Positions 54,096 through 62,600 of a stretch of 64,000 nt of DNA are shown here, one piece after another (within the stretch, counting starts at the first letter, position 1; each line of letters starts with the position of its first letter). The stretch covers positions 1 to 64,000 of the forward strand of contig UQTM01000001.1 in the NCBI GenBank assembly GCA_900544025.1, read 5' to 3'. The notes under the pieces were generated by a model that did no database searches, had not been told where the DNA came from, and saw nothing but the letters and a program-made list of their open reading frames with translations. Both the position numbers and the translations under genes were made by a program. The stretch is from an uncultured Odoribacter sp. (lineage in GTDB: Bacteria; Bacteroidota; Bacteroidia; Bacteroidales; Marinifilaceae).

Positions 54096-54455
54096 AATAG
54101 CAGGCCTGTAAGCCGGGTTCTGTACCTTGCGGTTTCTATCATTTATCTAATCTGCAAATCACTTTGCAGCTCAAGCGACCTACCCCCCGGCATTGGTCGG
54201 GCCAACCAACAGCGCCGGTGTACATGGTCTTGCAACTCGTGAGGCGTACGGCTGCCACGGTCACCCGCAGCACCGGTGGGCTCTTACCCCACCTTTTCAC
54301 CCTTATTTCAAACGAATAAAATTCCTCTGAAACGGTTATTTTCTGTTACGCTACTATACCTTCGCAAGCATCTTCCCGTTAGGAAGCACGATACCCTTTG
54401 TTGCCCGGACTTTCCTCTCTCCTTTTCAGGACAGCGATAGAACGGCCTGCTATTA
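54096..54455 (-). ncRNA. rnpB: RNase P RNA (bacterial type A)
   Basis: About 360 bases on the minus strand. Near the 5' end is GAGGAAAGTCCGGGC, the near-universal P4/J3 segment. The 3' end holds ACAGAACCCGGCTTACAGGC, the conserved 3' segment. The 5' AGCAGGCC and 3' GGCCTGCT pair to form P1. GGTGGGGTAAGAGCCCACCGG is a specificity-domain hairpin with the GUAAGAG motif; it is split here as GGTGGGG then TAAGAGCCCACC. A U-run after the 3' end suits termination. The RNA is the catalytic part of the enzyme that trims tRNA 5' leaders. Ends are estimated to a few bases. Confidence 0.96.
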
Positions 54456-54480
54456 TTCCTGAATTTCTCGTCCCCTCCTT

Positions 54481-55071
54481 TTAATTCATGATAGGATCTT
54501 TGGGGAAATTCGCCCATATACGGTATCTTCCCCCAAGTTCACTCATCGACTTTTCCCAAATCTGTTCGTTCGGAAGCTCAAAAACATCCTGACAGCTTAT
54601 ATCCCCTACCATCCACGTATTTTCTTCCAATTCCCGGTTTAACTGCCCTGCTTCCCAACCGCTGTAACCGGAAAAGAAGCGGACTTCTCCCGGCAGGATA
54701 TTCCCCTCTTTCAGCATTTGGGTCAATTGCGCAAAATCTCCTCCCCAGTAAATGCCGTTGGCAATATGCAAGGTATCCTCCAGTTCAGAATGGGTATGGA
54801 TATAATATAACTGATTTTGCTCGACAGGCCCTCCCACATATACCGGATAATCCATCCCGGAAAGCTCTGTCACCAAATCGGAAGTCGAATAGATCATCGG
54901 CTTATTGAGCACAAAGCCTATACTTCCCTTGTCATCGTGTTCGACAATAAGGATAACTGAACGAGAAAAATACTTCCCTTCAAGAAAAGGCTCGGCAATC
55001 AATATATTCCCGATCTCTACTTTTTTACGATTTCTCCTTATTTTAAATAAATCCTGAAATTGTTCGTCCAC
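54481..55071 (-). CDS. algH: YqgE/AlgH family protein
   Basis: A 196-residue protein. The open frame runs further upstream, but those residues have no family resemblance. The GTG at 55071 (reading VDEQFQDLFKIRR) gives the expected length, so I take it as start. Family marks: GNILIAEPFLEGKYFSRSVILIVEHDDKGSIGFVLNKP, VYVGGPVEQNQLYYIHTH, and FSGYSGWEAGQLNRELEENTWMV. The molecular role is not established; Pseudomonas AlgH was linked to alginate control. Its 5' end lies 45 bases from the divergent DUF4294 gene. rnpB starts 26 bases past its stop on the same strand. Confidence 0.9.
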   Translation of the reverse strand: MDEQFQDLFKIRRNRKKVEIGNILIAEPFLEGKYFSRSVILIVEHDDKGSIGFVLNKPMIYSTSDLVTELSGMDYPVYVGGPVEQNQLYYIHTHSELEDTLHIANGIYWGGDFAQLTQMLKEGNILPGEVRFFSGYSGWEAGQLNRELEENTWMVGDISCQDVFELPNEQIWEKSMSELGGRYRIWANFPKDPIMN

Positions 55072-55093
55072 AATTATTCTTATTTTTACGTGC

Positions 55094-55101
55094 CAAAAAT
55101 A
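55094..55101 (-). promoter_or_regulatory. -7 promoter box for algH
   Basis: TATTTTTG on the minus strand, 23 bases before the algH GTG start, which supports that start. Confidence 0.5.
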
Positions 55102-55116
55102 ACAAATTATTTTGGG

Positions 55117-55698
55117 ATGCCGAGAATAATTACCCTCATAGTTTTTATATTTTGCGCGTACGCCCTGAAAGCTCAGGAACAGGGGATTCTGGTACGCGCA
55201 ATCCTCTATAAGGGCGATACCATCCCCAGCCTGCAACTGCCGGAAGTGGTTGTAAAGGCAAAGACCCGCAATCCGGCCCATTACCGGAGATACAACCAGC
55301 GCCTGGCACGCCTGGAATACAACGTACGCAAAGTATATCCCTACGCACAAATAGCCGCAGCCAAAATCAACGAAATTGAAAAACGGCTTGCCAAGGGAAG
55401 ACGGGAAGCGGAAAAGAAAAAAATCATCAAAGAAGAATACTCCTCACTGATGAAAACCTTCAAAGCTCCCCTGATGAAACTAAGCGTCACACAAGGACGC
55501 ATTCTGGTACGCCTGATCTATCGCGAAACAAATGCCTCTTCTTTTTCGCACATCCGGGAATACAAGGGAGGGGTCAATGCCTATTTTTGGCAATCTATCG
55601 CCCTGATTTTCGGCAATAACCTCAAAGCCGACTACGATCCCTACGGAGCAGATGCCGAGATTGAAGCTATCGTGCAAAAAATCCTGAAAAAAGAGTAA
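55117..55698 (+). CDS. Exported DUF4294 protein
   Basis: A 193-residue protein starting MPRIITLIVFIFCAYALKAQ (signal peptide). An earlier start at 55060 adds residues with no signal character. DUF4294 features are visible: TIPSLQLPEVVVKAKT, YNQRLARLEYNVRKVYPYA, a basic helix (KRLAKGRREAEKKK) and QGRILVRLIYRETNASSFS, then FWQSIALIFGNNLKADYDPYG. Members are restricted to Bacteroidetes and of unknown function. It is divergent from algH with a 45-base shared promoter region. Confidence 0.85.
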   Translation: MPRIITLIVFIFCAYALKAQEQGILVRAILYKGDTIPSLQLPEVVVKAKTRNPAHYRRYNQRLARLEYNVRKVYPYAQIAAAKINEIEKRLAKGRREAEKKKIIKEEYSSLMKTFKAPLMKLSVTQGRILVRLIYRETNASSFSHIREYKGGVNAYFWQSIALIFGNNLKADYDPYGADAEIEAIVQKILKKE

Positions 55699-55867
55699 AG
55701 CCGACTATTGTCTCCCTTGTTACAGCCGCCCGGATTCTACCCGGATAAAGCCCTTCGTATTCACGAATCACCTTCGGGATATACGAAAAACGACCTTATT
55801 TCCCGGTAAAACATCTTTCTTCACACGGTAGTTTTCCGGAACCGGTTACATACCTCGCTTCTCCGGC

Positions 55868-56002
55868 ATGAATATACCGGAAAAGTATTTCCGCTTAATT
55901 TCCATCGACGAAAATACGATCGGCATATTTTACGAAAGTAACCGGGTACAAATGGTTTTCCAGCAAATACCGTTAGACGAGATATTAGCTTGCGGGAAAT
56001 AA
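55868..56002 (+). pseudogene. C-terminal remnant resembling a GH33 sialidase
   Basis: A 44-codon piece beginning MNIPEKYFRLISIDENTIG and ending IFYESNRVQMVFQQIPLDEI then LACGK and a stop. SIDENTIGIFYE followed by MVFQQIPL closely recalls the end of Bacteroidetes sialidases (a pattern like LxxIDxxTIGILYE, then FQxIPL). No barrel or Asp-box is present. The 370-base gap around it holds nothing else except the holA promoter; fragments in other frames upstream (55750-55866) might be earlier parts, but I could not align them. I call it a decayed gene tail, not an active gene. Confidence 0.5.
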
Positions 56003-56020
56003 TATTTCTATGAATTTTAC

Positions 56021-56028
56021 TACCTTTG
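56021..56028 (+). promoter_or_regulatory. -7 promoter box for holA
   Basis: TACCTTTG, a perfect TAnnTTTG match, 40 bases before the holA ATG. Confidence 0.55.
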
Positions 56029-56068
56029 CCACGGAAAGCGATACGCCTATTCCTAATAGCAACAGGGT

Positions 56069-57079
56069 ATGACATTTGACGAAATCAGAAAAGATATAAA
56101 AGCAAAAAAATACAAACCCATTTATTTTCTTTGCGGGGAAGAGCCTTACTTTATCGACCGGATAACGGCAATGATCGAAGAATCCGTATTGACAGAAGAA
56201 GAGAAGGCCTTCAATCAAACGGTGCTGTATGGTAACGACATTACCATGAGCACAGTAACCGATACGGCACGCCGTTTTCCGATGATGTCGGAACGACAGG
56301 TGGTAATTGTACGGGAAGCCCAAAATATCAAAGATTTCGACAACCTTCTGCCCTATATCGACCACTTTCAGCCATCCACCGTCCTGCTATTCGCCTACAA
56401 AAACAAAAAGCCGGATAAACGGAAGGGAGTATTTAAAAAATTGGGGAGCTCTCCTCACTGCATTTATTTCGAATCGGCCAAACTGTACGATAACAAAATC
56501 CCGGAATGGATTATCGGCTATTGTAAAGAAAAATCCTACGCAATTTCTCTGAAAGCCGCAAATATGCTTGCAGAAAGCCTCGGCACCGATTTAAGCCGGG
56601 TTGCGAACGAAATCGATAAACTGGCGCTGCTCCTGCCCCAGGGAGGAGAGATAAAGGAAACTCTCGTGGAAGAGCATACCGGCATCAGCAAAGACTTCAA
56701 TAGTTTCGAATTATTGGCCGCCCTGATTCAGAAAGACCATCTGAAAGCCACCCGGATTGTAAACTACTTCGAAGCCAACCCTAAAAACAATCCGCTGGTA
56801 CTGACCATTTCGGCCCTGTTCAAATATTTTCTGAACTTACTGACTTACCATTACCAAAAGAAAACGACACCCAATGCTCAGGAAATGGCAAAACTTTTAG
56901 GAGTCCACCCATTTTTCATGAAAGACTACACTGAAGGTAGTAGGGTTTACAATGCTGTAAAATGTGCAAATGTTATCTCCCTGCTCCGGGAATACGATAT
57001 GAAATCGAAAGGTGTAGGCAACGCTAATATTTCTGACGGGGAGTTACTGAAAGAACTGGTATTTAAAATCATGCACTGA
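56069..57079 (+). CDS. holA: DNA polymerase III delta subunit
   Basis: A 336-residue clamp-loader subunit. KPIYFLCGEEPYFIDRITAMIEE (about 18-40) is the usual delta start, with a P-loop-like fold lacking the Lys. RFPMMSERQVVIVREAQNI, LLFAYKNKKPDKRKGVFKKL and LGTDLSRVANEIDKLALLL are family markers. The C-terminal domain (about 215-336) is the helical collar. Delta opens the beta clamp. Full length. A promoter lies upstream, and the next gene has its own. Confidence 0.93.
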   Translation: MTFDEIRKDIKAKKYKPIYFLCGEEPYFIDRITAMIEESVLTEEEKAFNQTVLYGNDITMSTVTDTARRFPMMSERQVVIVREAQNIKDFDNLLPYIDHFQPSTVLLFAYKNKKPDKRKGVFKKLGSSPHCIYFESAKLYDNKIPEWIIGYCKEKSYAISLKAANMLAESLGTDLSRVANEIDKLALLLPQGGEIKETLVEEHTGISKDFNSFELLAALIQKDHLKATRIVNYFEANPKNNPLVLTISALFKYFLNLLTYHYQKKTTPNAQEMAKLLGVHPFFMKDYTEGSRVYNAVKCANVISLLREYDMKSKGVGNANISDGELLKELVFKIMH

Positions 57080-57228
57080 CGGTATCCGACGACAGGCCCA
57101 ACAACTTCAAAATTTAAACAAACTATATCCGCTCCGTTTCTGCGGGCAATTCCTGAACTCTTCTTAAAATTTAGGAAAAGTTATCATTCTAAATCTTACT
57201 TTCAGGAGTATTTAATGAAATTAAAATG

Positions 57229-57236
57229 TATATTTG
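57229..57236 (+). promoter_or_regulatory. -7 promoter box for the gmhB-like gene
   Basis: TATATTTG, a TAnnTTTG match, 24 bases before the ATG. Confidence 0.5.
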
Positions 57237-57259
57237 TTGAAGTATAAAGTGGAGATTTT

Positions 57260-57787
57260 ATGAAAAGGCGGAAAACATACAAAGTGCCGGAAAAACAAAA
57301 AGCCGTATTTTTCGATCGGGATGGGACGATTAATTCCGACGAAGGGCATTACTATATCTACAAACCGGAGGACTTTGTATTCAATCCGGGGGTGATCGAA
57401 GGGATGAAAAAACTGAAAGAAGCCGGATATCTCCTATTTGTCATCACCAACCAGGGAGGCATTGCCAAAGGCATATATACGCATGAAGATGTGAAAAAAG
57501 TACACGCCCGCATGTGTGAGGAATTGGAACGGAATGGCGTGAAAATCGATAAAATCTACTATTGCCCCCATCACGAAAGCGTAAAAACCTGTATCTGCCG
57601 GAAACCTTCACCTTATATGGTGAACCGCGCTATCGAGCAATTCCATGTCGATAAATGCCGGTCGTGGTTTATCGGCGATAGTTCCAAAGATGTGAAATGC
57701 GCCGAAGCTGCCGGAATAAAACCGATTAAAATCCATAAAAATCAGGATATAACCCCTGCCATAGAGCAAATTCTGAATAAGAAATAA
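57260..57787 (+). CDS. gmhB: HAD-IIIA phosphatase, D,D-heptose-1,7-bisphosphate 7-phosphatase-like
   Basis: A 175-residue HAD enzyme. Motif I is FFDRDGTIN (about 15-23, nucleophile Asp). Motif II is VITNQGGIAKG. The zinc loop CPHHESVKTCICRKPSPYM has the Cys/His spacing of the GmhB group. Motif IV is GDSSKDVKCAEAAG. In lipopolysaccharide heptose synthesis GmhB takes the 7-phosphate off D,D-heptose-1,7-bisphosphate; the zinc loop makes GmhB or the closely related HisB-N type likely. No other heptose gene is nearby, so the pathway role is inferred. Confidence 0.85.
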   Translation: MKRRKTYKVPEKQKAVFFDRDGTINSDEGHYYIYKPEDFVFNPGVIEGMKKLKEAGYLLFVITNQGGIAKGIYTHEDVKKVHARMCEELERNGVKIDKIYYCPHHESVKTCICRKPSPYMVNRAIEQFHVDKCRSWFIGDSSKDVKCAEAAGIKPIKIHKNQDITPAIEQILNKK

Positions 57788-57904
57788 TTTCAAAAGCCCC
57801 GGCAAAATCTTTTCTACGGAAGTGGGAAATAAGGGTATATCGCAACGGACAAATTCAATATTTCATCTATAATCATAGAAAGAGAGTAAAAATATCCGTG
57901 ACAT

Positions 57905-57936
57905 TTTGGGAATTTAGTCAAAATTGGGTAACTTCG
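57905..57936 (+). promoter_or_regulatory. Promoter for guaB
   Basis: -33 TTTG (57905-57908), 20-base spacer, -7 TAACTTCG (57929-57936), followed by the guaB ATG at 57964. It lies inside the longer open frame that begins at 57898, which argues against that earlier start. Confidence 0.7.
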
Positions 57937-57963
57937 CTCAATTTTTTAAAAATCCACAGAAAT

Positions 57964-59460
57964 ATGGCTCATTACATCAAAGAAGTATCCCGCACATTTG
58001 GAGAATATTTGTTAATTCCGTCGCTCACCACCAAAGAGTGTACACCGGACAATGTTTCTTTAAAAACTCCTATCGTTAAGTACCGTAAAGGAGAAACGTC
58101 GAAAATACAGTTAAACATCCCGTTTGTATCGGCAATCATGCAAGCTGTATCCGACGATGGGCTGGCGATTGCTTTGGCACGTAACGGCGGTTTATCGTTT
58201 ATCTTCGGCTCTCAGCCTATCGAAAGCCAGGCCGAAATGGTACGCAGAGTGAAAAAGTTCAAGGCAGGCTTCGTGGTGAGTGACTCAAACCTCCGTGCCG
58301 ACAGCACCTTGAGAGACATCGTCCGGCTGAAAGAACAAACCGGGCATGCCAGTGTGGCTATCACCGACGACGGTACCCCGAACGGGAAATTACTCGGATT
58401 GGTTACCAGCCGCGACTATCGCTTAAAAACCGATTCATTAGACAGGCCGGTCGCTGAATTTATGACACCGTTCGATAGTCTTATCGTAGGAAAATTAGGA
58501 ATCACTTTAAGTGAAGCGAACAACATTATTTGGGACCACAAGCTGAATTGCCTTCCGATTATCGATGAAAACCAGAAACTACAATATTTCGTCTTCCGCA
58601 AAGACTACGACAACCACATGGAAAACCCCAATGAACTGCTGGATAGTCACAAAAAATTAATCGTAGGGGCCGGAATCAACACCCGCGATTACAAAGAACG
58701 TGTTCCTGCATTGATCCATGCAGGTGCAGACATTCTTTGCGTGGATTCATCCGACGGTTTTTCGGAATGGCAAAACGAAGCGATCCGCTGGATCAAAGAA
58801 GAATACAAAGACGAAGTGAAAGTAGGCGGCGGAAACGTCGTTGACAAAGAAGGTTTCATGTATCTTGTGGAAGCCGGAGCCGATTTTGTAAAAGTGGGAA
58901 TAGGCGGCGGATCTATCTGTATCACCCGTGAACAGAAAGGGATAGGACGCGGACAGGCAACAGCCCTGATCGAAGTTTGCCAGGCACGTCAGGAATATTT
59001 TGAAAAAACGGGTATTTACATCCCTATTTGTTCCGACGGCGGATTGGTGCACGACTACCACATGGTACTGGCACTGGCTATGGGAGCGGATTTCCTGATG
59101 ATGGGACGCTATTTCGCCCGTTTCGACGAAAGCCCCACCAAAAAACTGAGCATGGGAAATTCCTATGTAAAAGAATATTGGGGAGAAGGCTCTAACCGTG
59201 CTCAAAACTGGCAGCGTTACGATATGGGTGGAAAAGAATCGTTGAAATTTGAAGAAGGGGTCGATAGCTATGTGCCTTATGCAGGAAAGATGAAAGATAA
59301 CCTGAACGTAACTTTAGGCAAGATCAAAGCTACCATGTGTAGCTGTGGATCGACCAGTATCCCGCAATTACAGGAAACGGCCAAAATCACCTTAGTGTCT
59401 TCGACCTCGATCGTAGAAGGAGGAGCCCATGACGTGATCTTAAAAGAAACCAAAATCTAA
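57964..59460 (+). CDS. guaB: Inosine-5'-monophosphate dehydrogenase
   Basis: A 498-residue enzyme that oxidises IMP to XMP, the control point of guanine nucleotide synthesis. Start is the ATG at 57964 (MAHYIKEVSRTFGEYLLIPS); the frame's earlier ATG has no family match. Two CBS domains (about 100-220) regulate by nucleotide binding (FMTPFDSLIV, LNCLPIIDE). The catalytic loop reads GIGGGSICITREQKGIGRGQ, with the catalytic Cys in SICI, a variant of the usual GPGSICTTR that other bacterial IMPDHs of this subclass share. The substrate phosphate site is in CSDGGLVHDY and MMGRYFARFDESP. It is a single gene with its own promoter and a strong terminator. Confidence 0.95.
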   Translation: MAHYIKEVSRTFGEYLLIPSLTTKECTPDNVSLKTPIVKYRKGETSKIQLNIPFVSAIMQAVSDDGLAIALARNGGLSFIFGSQPIESQAEMVRRVKKFKAGFVVSDSNLRADSTLRDIVRLKEQTGHASVAITDDGTPNGKLLGLVTSRDYRLKTDSLDRPVAEFMTPFDSLIVGKLGITLSEANNIIWDHKLNCLPIIDENQKLQYFVFRKDYDNHMENPNELLDSHKKLIVGAGINTRDYKERVPALIHAGADILCVDSSDGFSEWQNEAIRWIKEEYKDEVKVGGGNVVDKEGFMYLVEAGADFVKVGIGGGSICITREQKGIGRGQATALIEVCQARQEYFEKTGIYIPICSDGGLVHDYHMVLALAMGADFLMMGRYFARFDESPTKKLSMGNSYVKEYWGEGSNRAQNWQRYDMGGKESLKFEEGVDSYVPYAGKMKDNLNVTLGKIKATMCSCGSTSIPQLQETAKITLVSSTSIVEGGAHDVILKETKI

Positions 59461-59481
59461 AAACTGAATTCAGTGCATATT

Positions 59482-59523
59482 AAAATCCGAAGAAAAGACC
59501 TGAAAAGTTTTTCTTCGGATTTT
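59482..59523 (+). terminator. Terminator after guaB
   Basis: A 15-bp perfect stem (59482-59496 with 59509-59523), followed by TTAATTTATC. Confidence 0.85.
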
Positions 59524-59612
59524 TAATTTATCGCTACCGGAAAAGAATGGAGAACTTACCCCTAAATCCCTATTCTATCGATTAACCTTCTTTCCATCGT
59601 TTCATCCTTTCC

Positions 59613-62600
59613 TTACACAAACCCGATACGCCGCCTTTCATTTACCAACCCGGCAATAAAAGGTTCGGTAAACATAGCAACATCTTGTTTTTGTACGGAA
59701 ACGACTTCGTCCGGATTCACAATCTTGCGGCTCTTCGCCACCCGTTGCAGGCAATTCCGCACCAATAAATCGGCAACAATACGCATCAGCCGCGAGCTGG
59801 CGTGATTACGCTCGTCGGTAGCCACCAGCCTCTCGATAAAAGTTGCCATATATTGCCGGGCAGCCGTCGTCATCTTCATCTTTTCTTTTTCCAGCCTCCG
59901 CTTCAAGATCACCATCAACTCCTCTTTCGTATAATCTTCAAAATCCACAACATTCACCATCTCAGAAAGTTGGCCGCTACCTCCGTTGAAACCGGGCGTC
60001 ACAGCTTTAGGCTCGGCATAGATCACAATATACGAACCGGGACGTATCGCCAGCTGATTCATCAAAATAGCCCGTACCCTTTCCCGGAAACCTCCGGCAG
60101 CAACCAATTTGGGGGAATCCTCATCGAACAGAAAAATCCCTCCTTTCGACTTTTGCAAGGCTTCGCCTATACTGCGCTGCGCTTCATCCTCCATAAGCCC
60201 GATTAATTTTTCGACTTTAAAATTCAATACATGCCCTTTATCCACGATCCCCATCGCTTTATACAAACGTCCGAGAATACGGGCGGTCGTTCCCTTACCC
60301 AAAGCGGAATTTCCCGTAAAGCACCATTGCAGCGACATACGGGTGCTCAACTTGATACCTTGCTGGCTGTAATGCCGGGCAAGCTCCACAAAATCGCGAA
60401 TCTGCGTTTTCAATTTCGCCTGTCCAACCAAACGATCCAGGTCTTTCAAAGCCGCTTCGATCCCGCCTTCATCAAAAACATCCCGGTCATAGCTGGATTT
60501 CTCAAGTAACTCCGCCGGAATATCGATTTCTAATATAGTCGTCATTTCCTGACGGGTAAGCTCCCTCTCCCGCCGGACTTCCATAATCCTGTCGGACATC
60601 CGGCGAATCGTAGCCTCCACCATTTTATCGATCAGCAACACATTACCGAAACGTTTGTCTTTTTTATCACAAATCTTCCCGATCAAATTCCGGAACATCT
60701 CCAAAGCTTTCGGGTGAAGCGCATACTCCTTCTCCTTAAACTTATCCACCGCAATTTGCAACAACTCTTCGGGAGTATAGTCATTGAACTGAAAGCGATA
60801 AGGGAAATAATCCTTCAAGGTGGGATTGGTTTCCAGCATCTTGTCTATCTTATCGGGATAACCGGCCAAAATCACGACCATATCTCCGTAAGTTTCGGCA
60901 GACATCACGGAAAGCAGCAATTCCAGCACAGCCAAACCGTATTCGTTGATCGGCAGCACATCCGCTTCCTCAATATACAGAACACCTCCCCGGGCCGCTT
61001 CCAGTAAGGCGGCAACCACCTGTTGCGGAGCCAAACCCGTCTCCGCGGCAAAGCTACGCCCGTTTTGCACCACCACCTCCTGTTTCTCCAGCACTCCGAT
61101 GGCCTGATAAATCTCCCCGATCATCTTTGCAACAGTCAGCTTTCCCGTTCCGGGATTTCCGCTAAAAATCATATTCAGAGGAGGCATAACATCGGTAAAA
61201 CCGTGTTTCTGACGCTCCCGGATAAAATAAACATAGTTCAGGTGATGCAGCAAACTTTGTTTTAATTGCCCCAGCCCTACCATCGTTTTGAGCTTTTCAA
61301 GCGGAACATCGAAATTCGTTTCTTCCTCTTCCACAATATCCTCTTCTGTAAGAAGCATCAGATCGTCACGCCGGTAATCGGTCTTACCGTTGCTCATCAG
61401 CCTCTCCGACATCCGCAACTCGGCATCTTCAAGGCGTTCATCGATAAAATTACCGTTGGTAAAGTCGAATTCTTTAGCCGTACAGGCCGCCCTCAATATT
61501 TTATAAAATTTCTCTTTAGCAGCCGGAGTAAACTGATATTGCCTCTTTTCCAACTTAACCTGGGTGATTTCCATCAATTCTTCGGGCGTGTAATCCTCAA
61601 AGCATAACTGCCTGGGAAACACCTTTTTCAATTCCGGAATAGCTGCAAACATATCCTCAACCTCGTCCTCCTCATCCGCCAAAATAACTAAGACGTTGGG
61701 ATTTTCCGAAGTAAGGATACCTATCAAAACACTCAAAGCCACAATTCCCCGGTCATTCGGGTCTTCGGGACGAAACAAATCGCCCGCCCGGTCTATAAAT
61801 AAAACACCTCCTTTACTCGTAGAAATAGCCTGTCTGACCAGCTGTTCTTCCAAAGTGGCTCCCTCTCTTACCAAATGCTCACGACTACAATGGTAAACAG
61901 CCGGATTCGGCAACATCCCCAACTCATAAAACAACTCTCCGACCATTTCGGCCACCGTATTTTTCCCCGTTCCCGGATGCCCTGTAAACACCATGTGCAT
62001 AGCAGGGAAACGGCTGGAAAAACCATTTTCCTGTCTTAACCGGATAAATTCCAGATAATCGGCAATCCGGGTAATCTCTTCCTTCACTTTCCGCAACCCC
62101 ACCAAACGGTAAAGCTTATCTAAAACCGCATCTTTCCCTGCTGCAGAATACTCTCCGGGCACATTCTCCGGAGACCGGGAAACGGCTCCCTGAATTTCCT
62201 GCCCGAAACGATAAGGCACATCCTTATCCCCTATGCTAAAATGCAGGGAAAACATAAGCTGGTCGAATCCGGAAACCATAAGCGTATAGCTACCCTCTGT
62301 CCAAAATCCGCTCTTTTGTCCGCTTAAATCCACCACAAAATAAATGCAGCTACCGGAAGATGTTTTCATATATTGCCCGGAAACCACACGGCGCAGTAAC
62401 TTGGTATCTCCATTTTCCGACAATACCCGGATAACGAACTCATACACCCACTCTTTAGGCAAAAGGTTTTGTGCCAGCATATAAAACCGCACATCTTTCA
62501 AGCCCGCCTTACTCAAAACCCGATATGAATGCATACGACCTTCATTTTCCGCCTGTGTCTCGTCGCAACAACGGTCTATTCCGGCATCCAGCACCCGGCA

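Noticed and set aside
53550..54242. 230-codon plus-strand open frame
   Set aside because: Runs across the start of sdaA and into the RNase P RNA gene on the other strand; no family resemblance.
54308..54517. Minus-strand open frame of 69 codons
   Set aside because: Inside rnpB; the conserved RNA segments explain this sequence.
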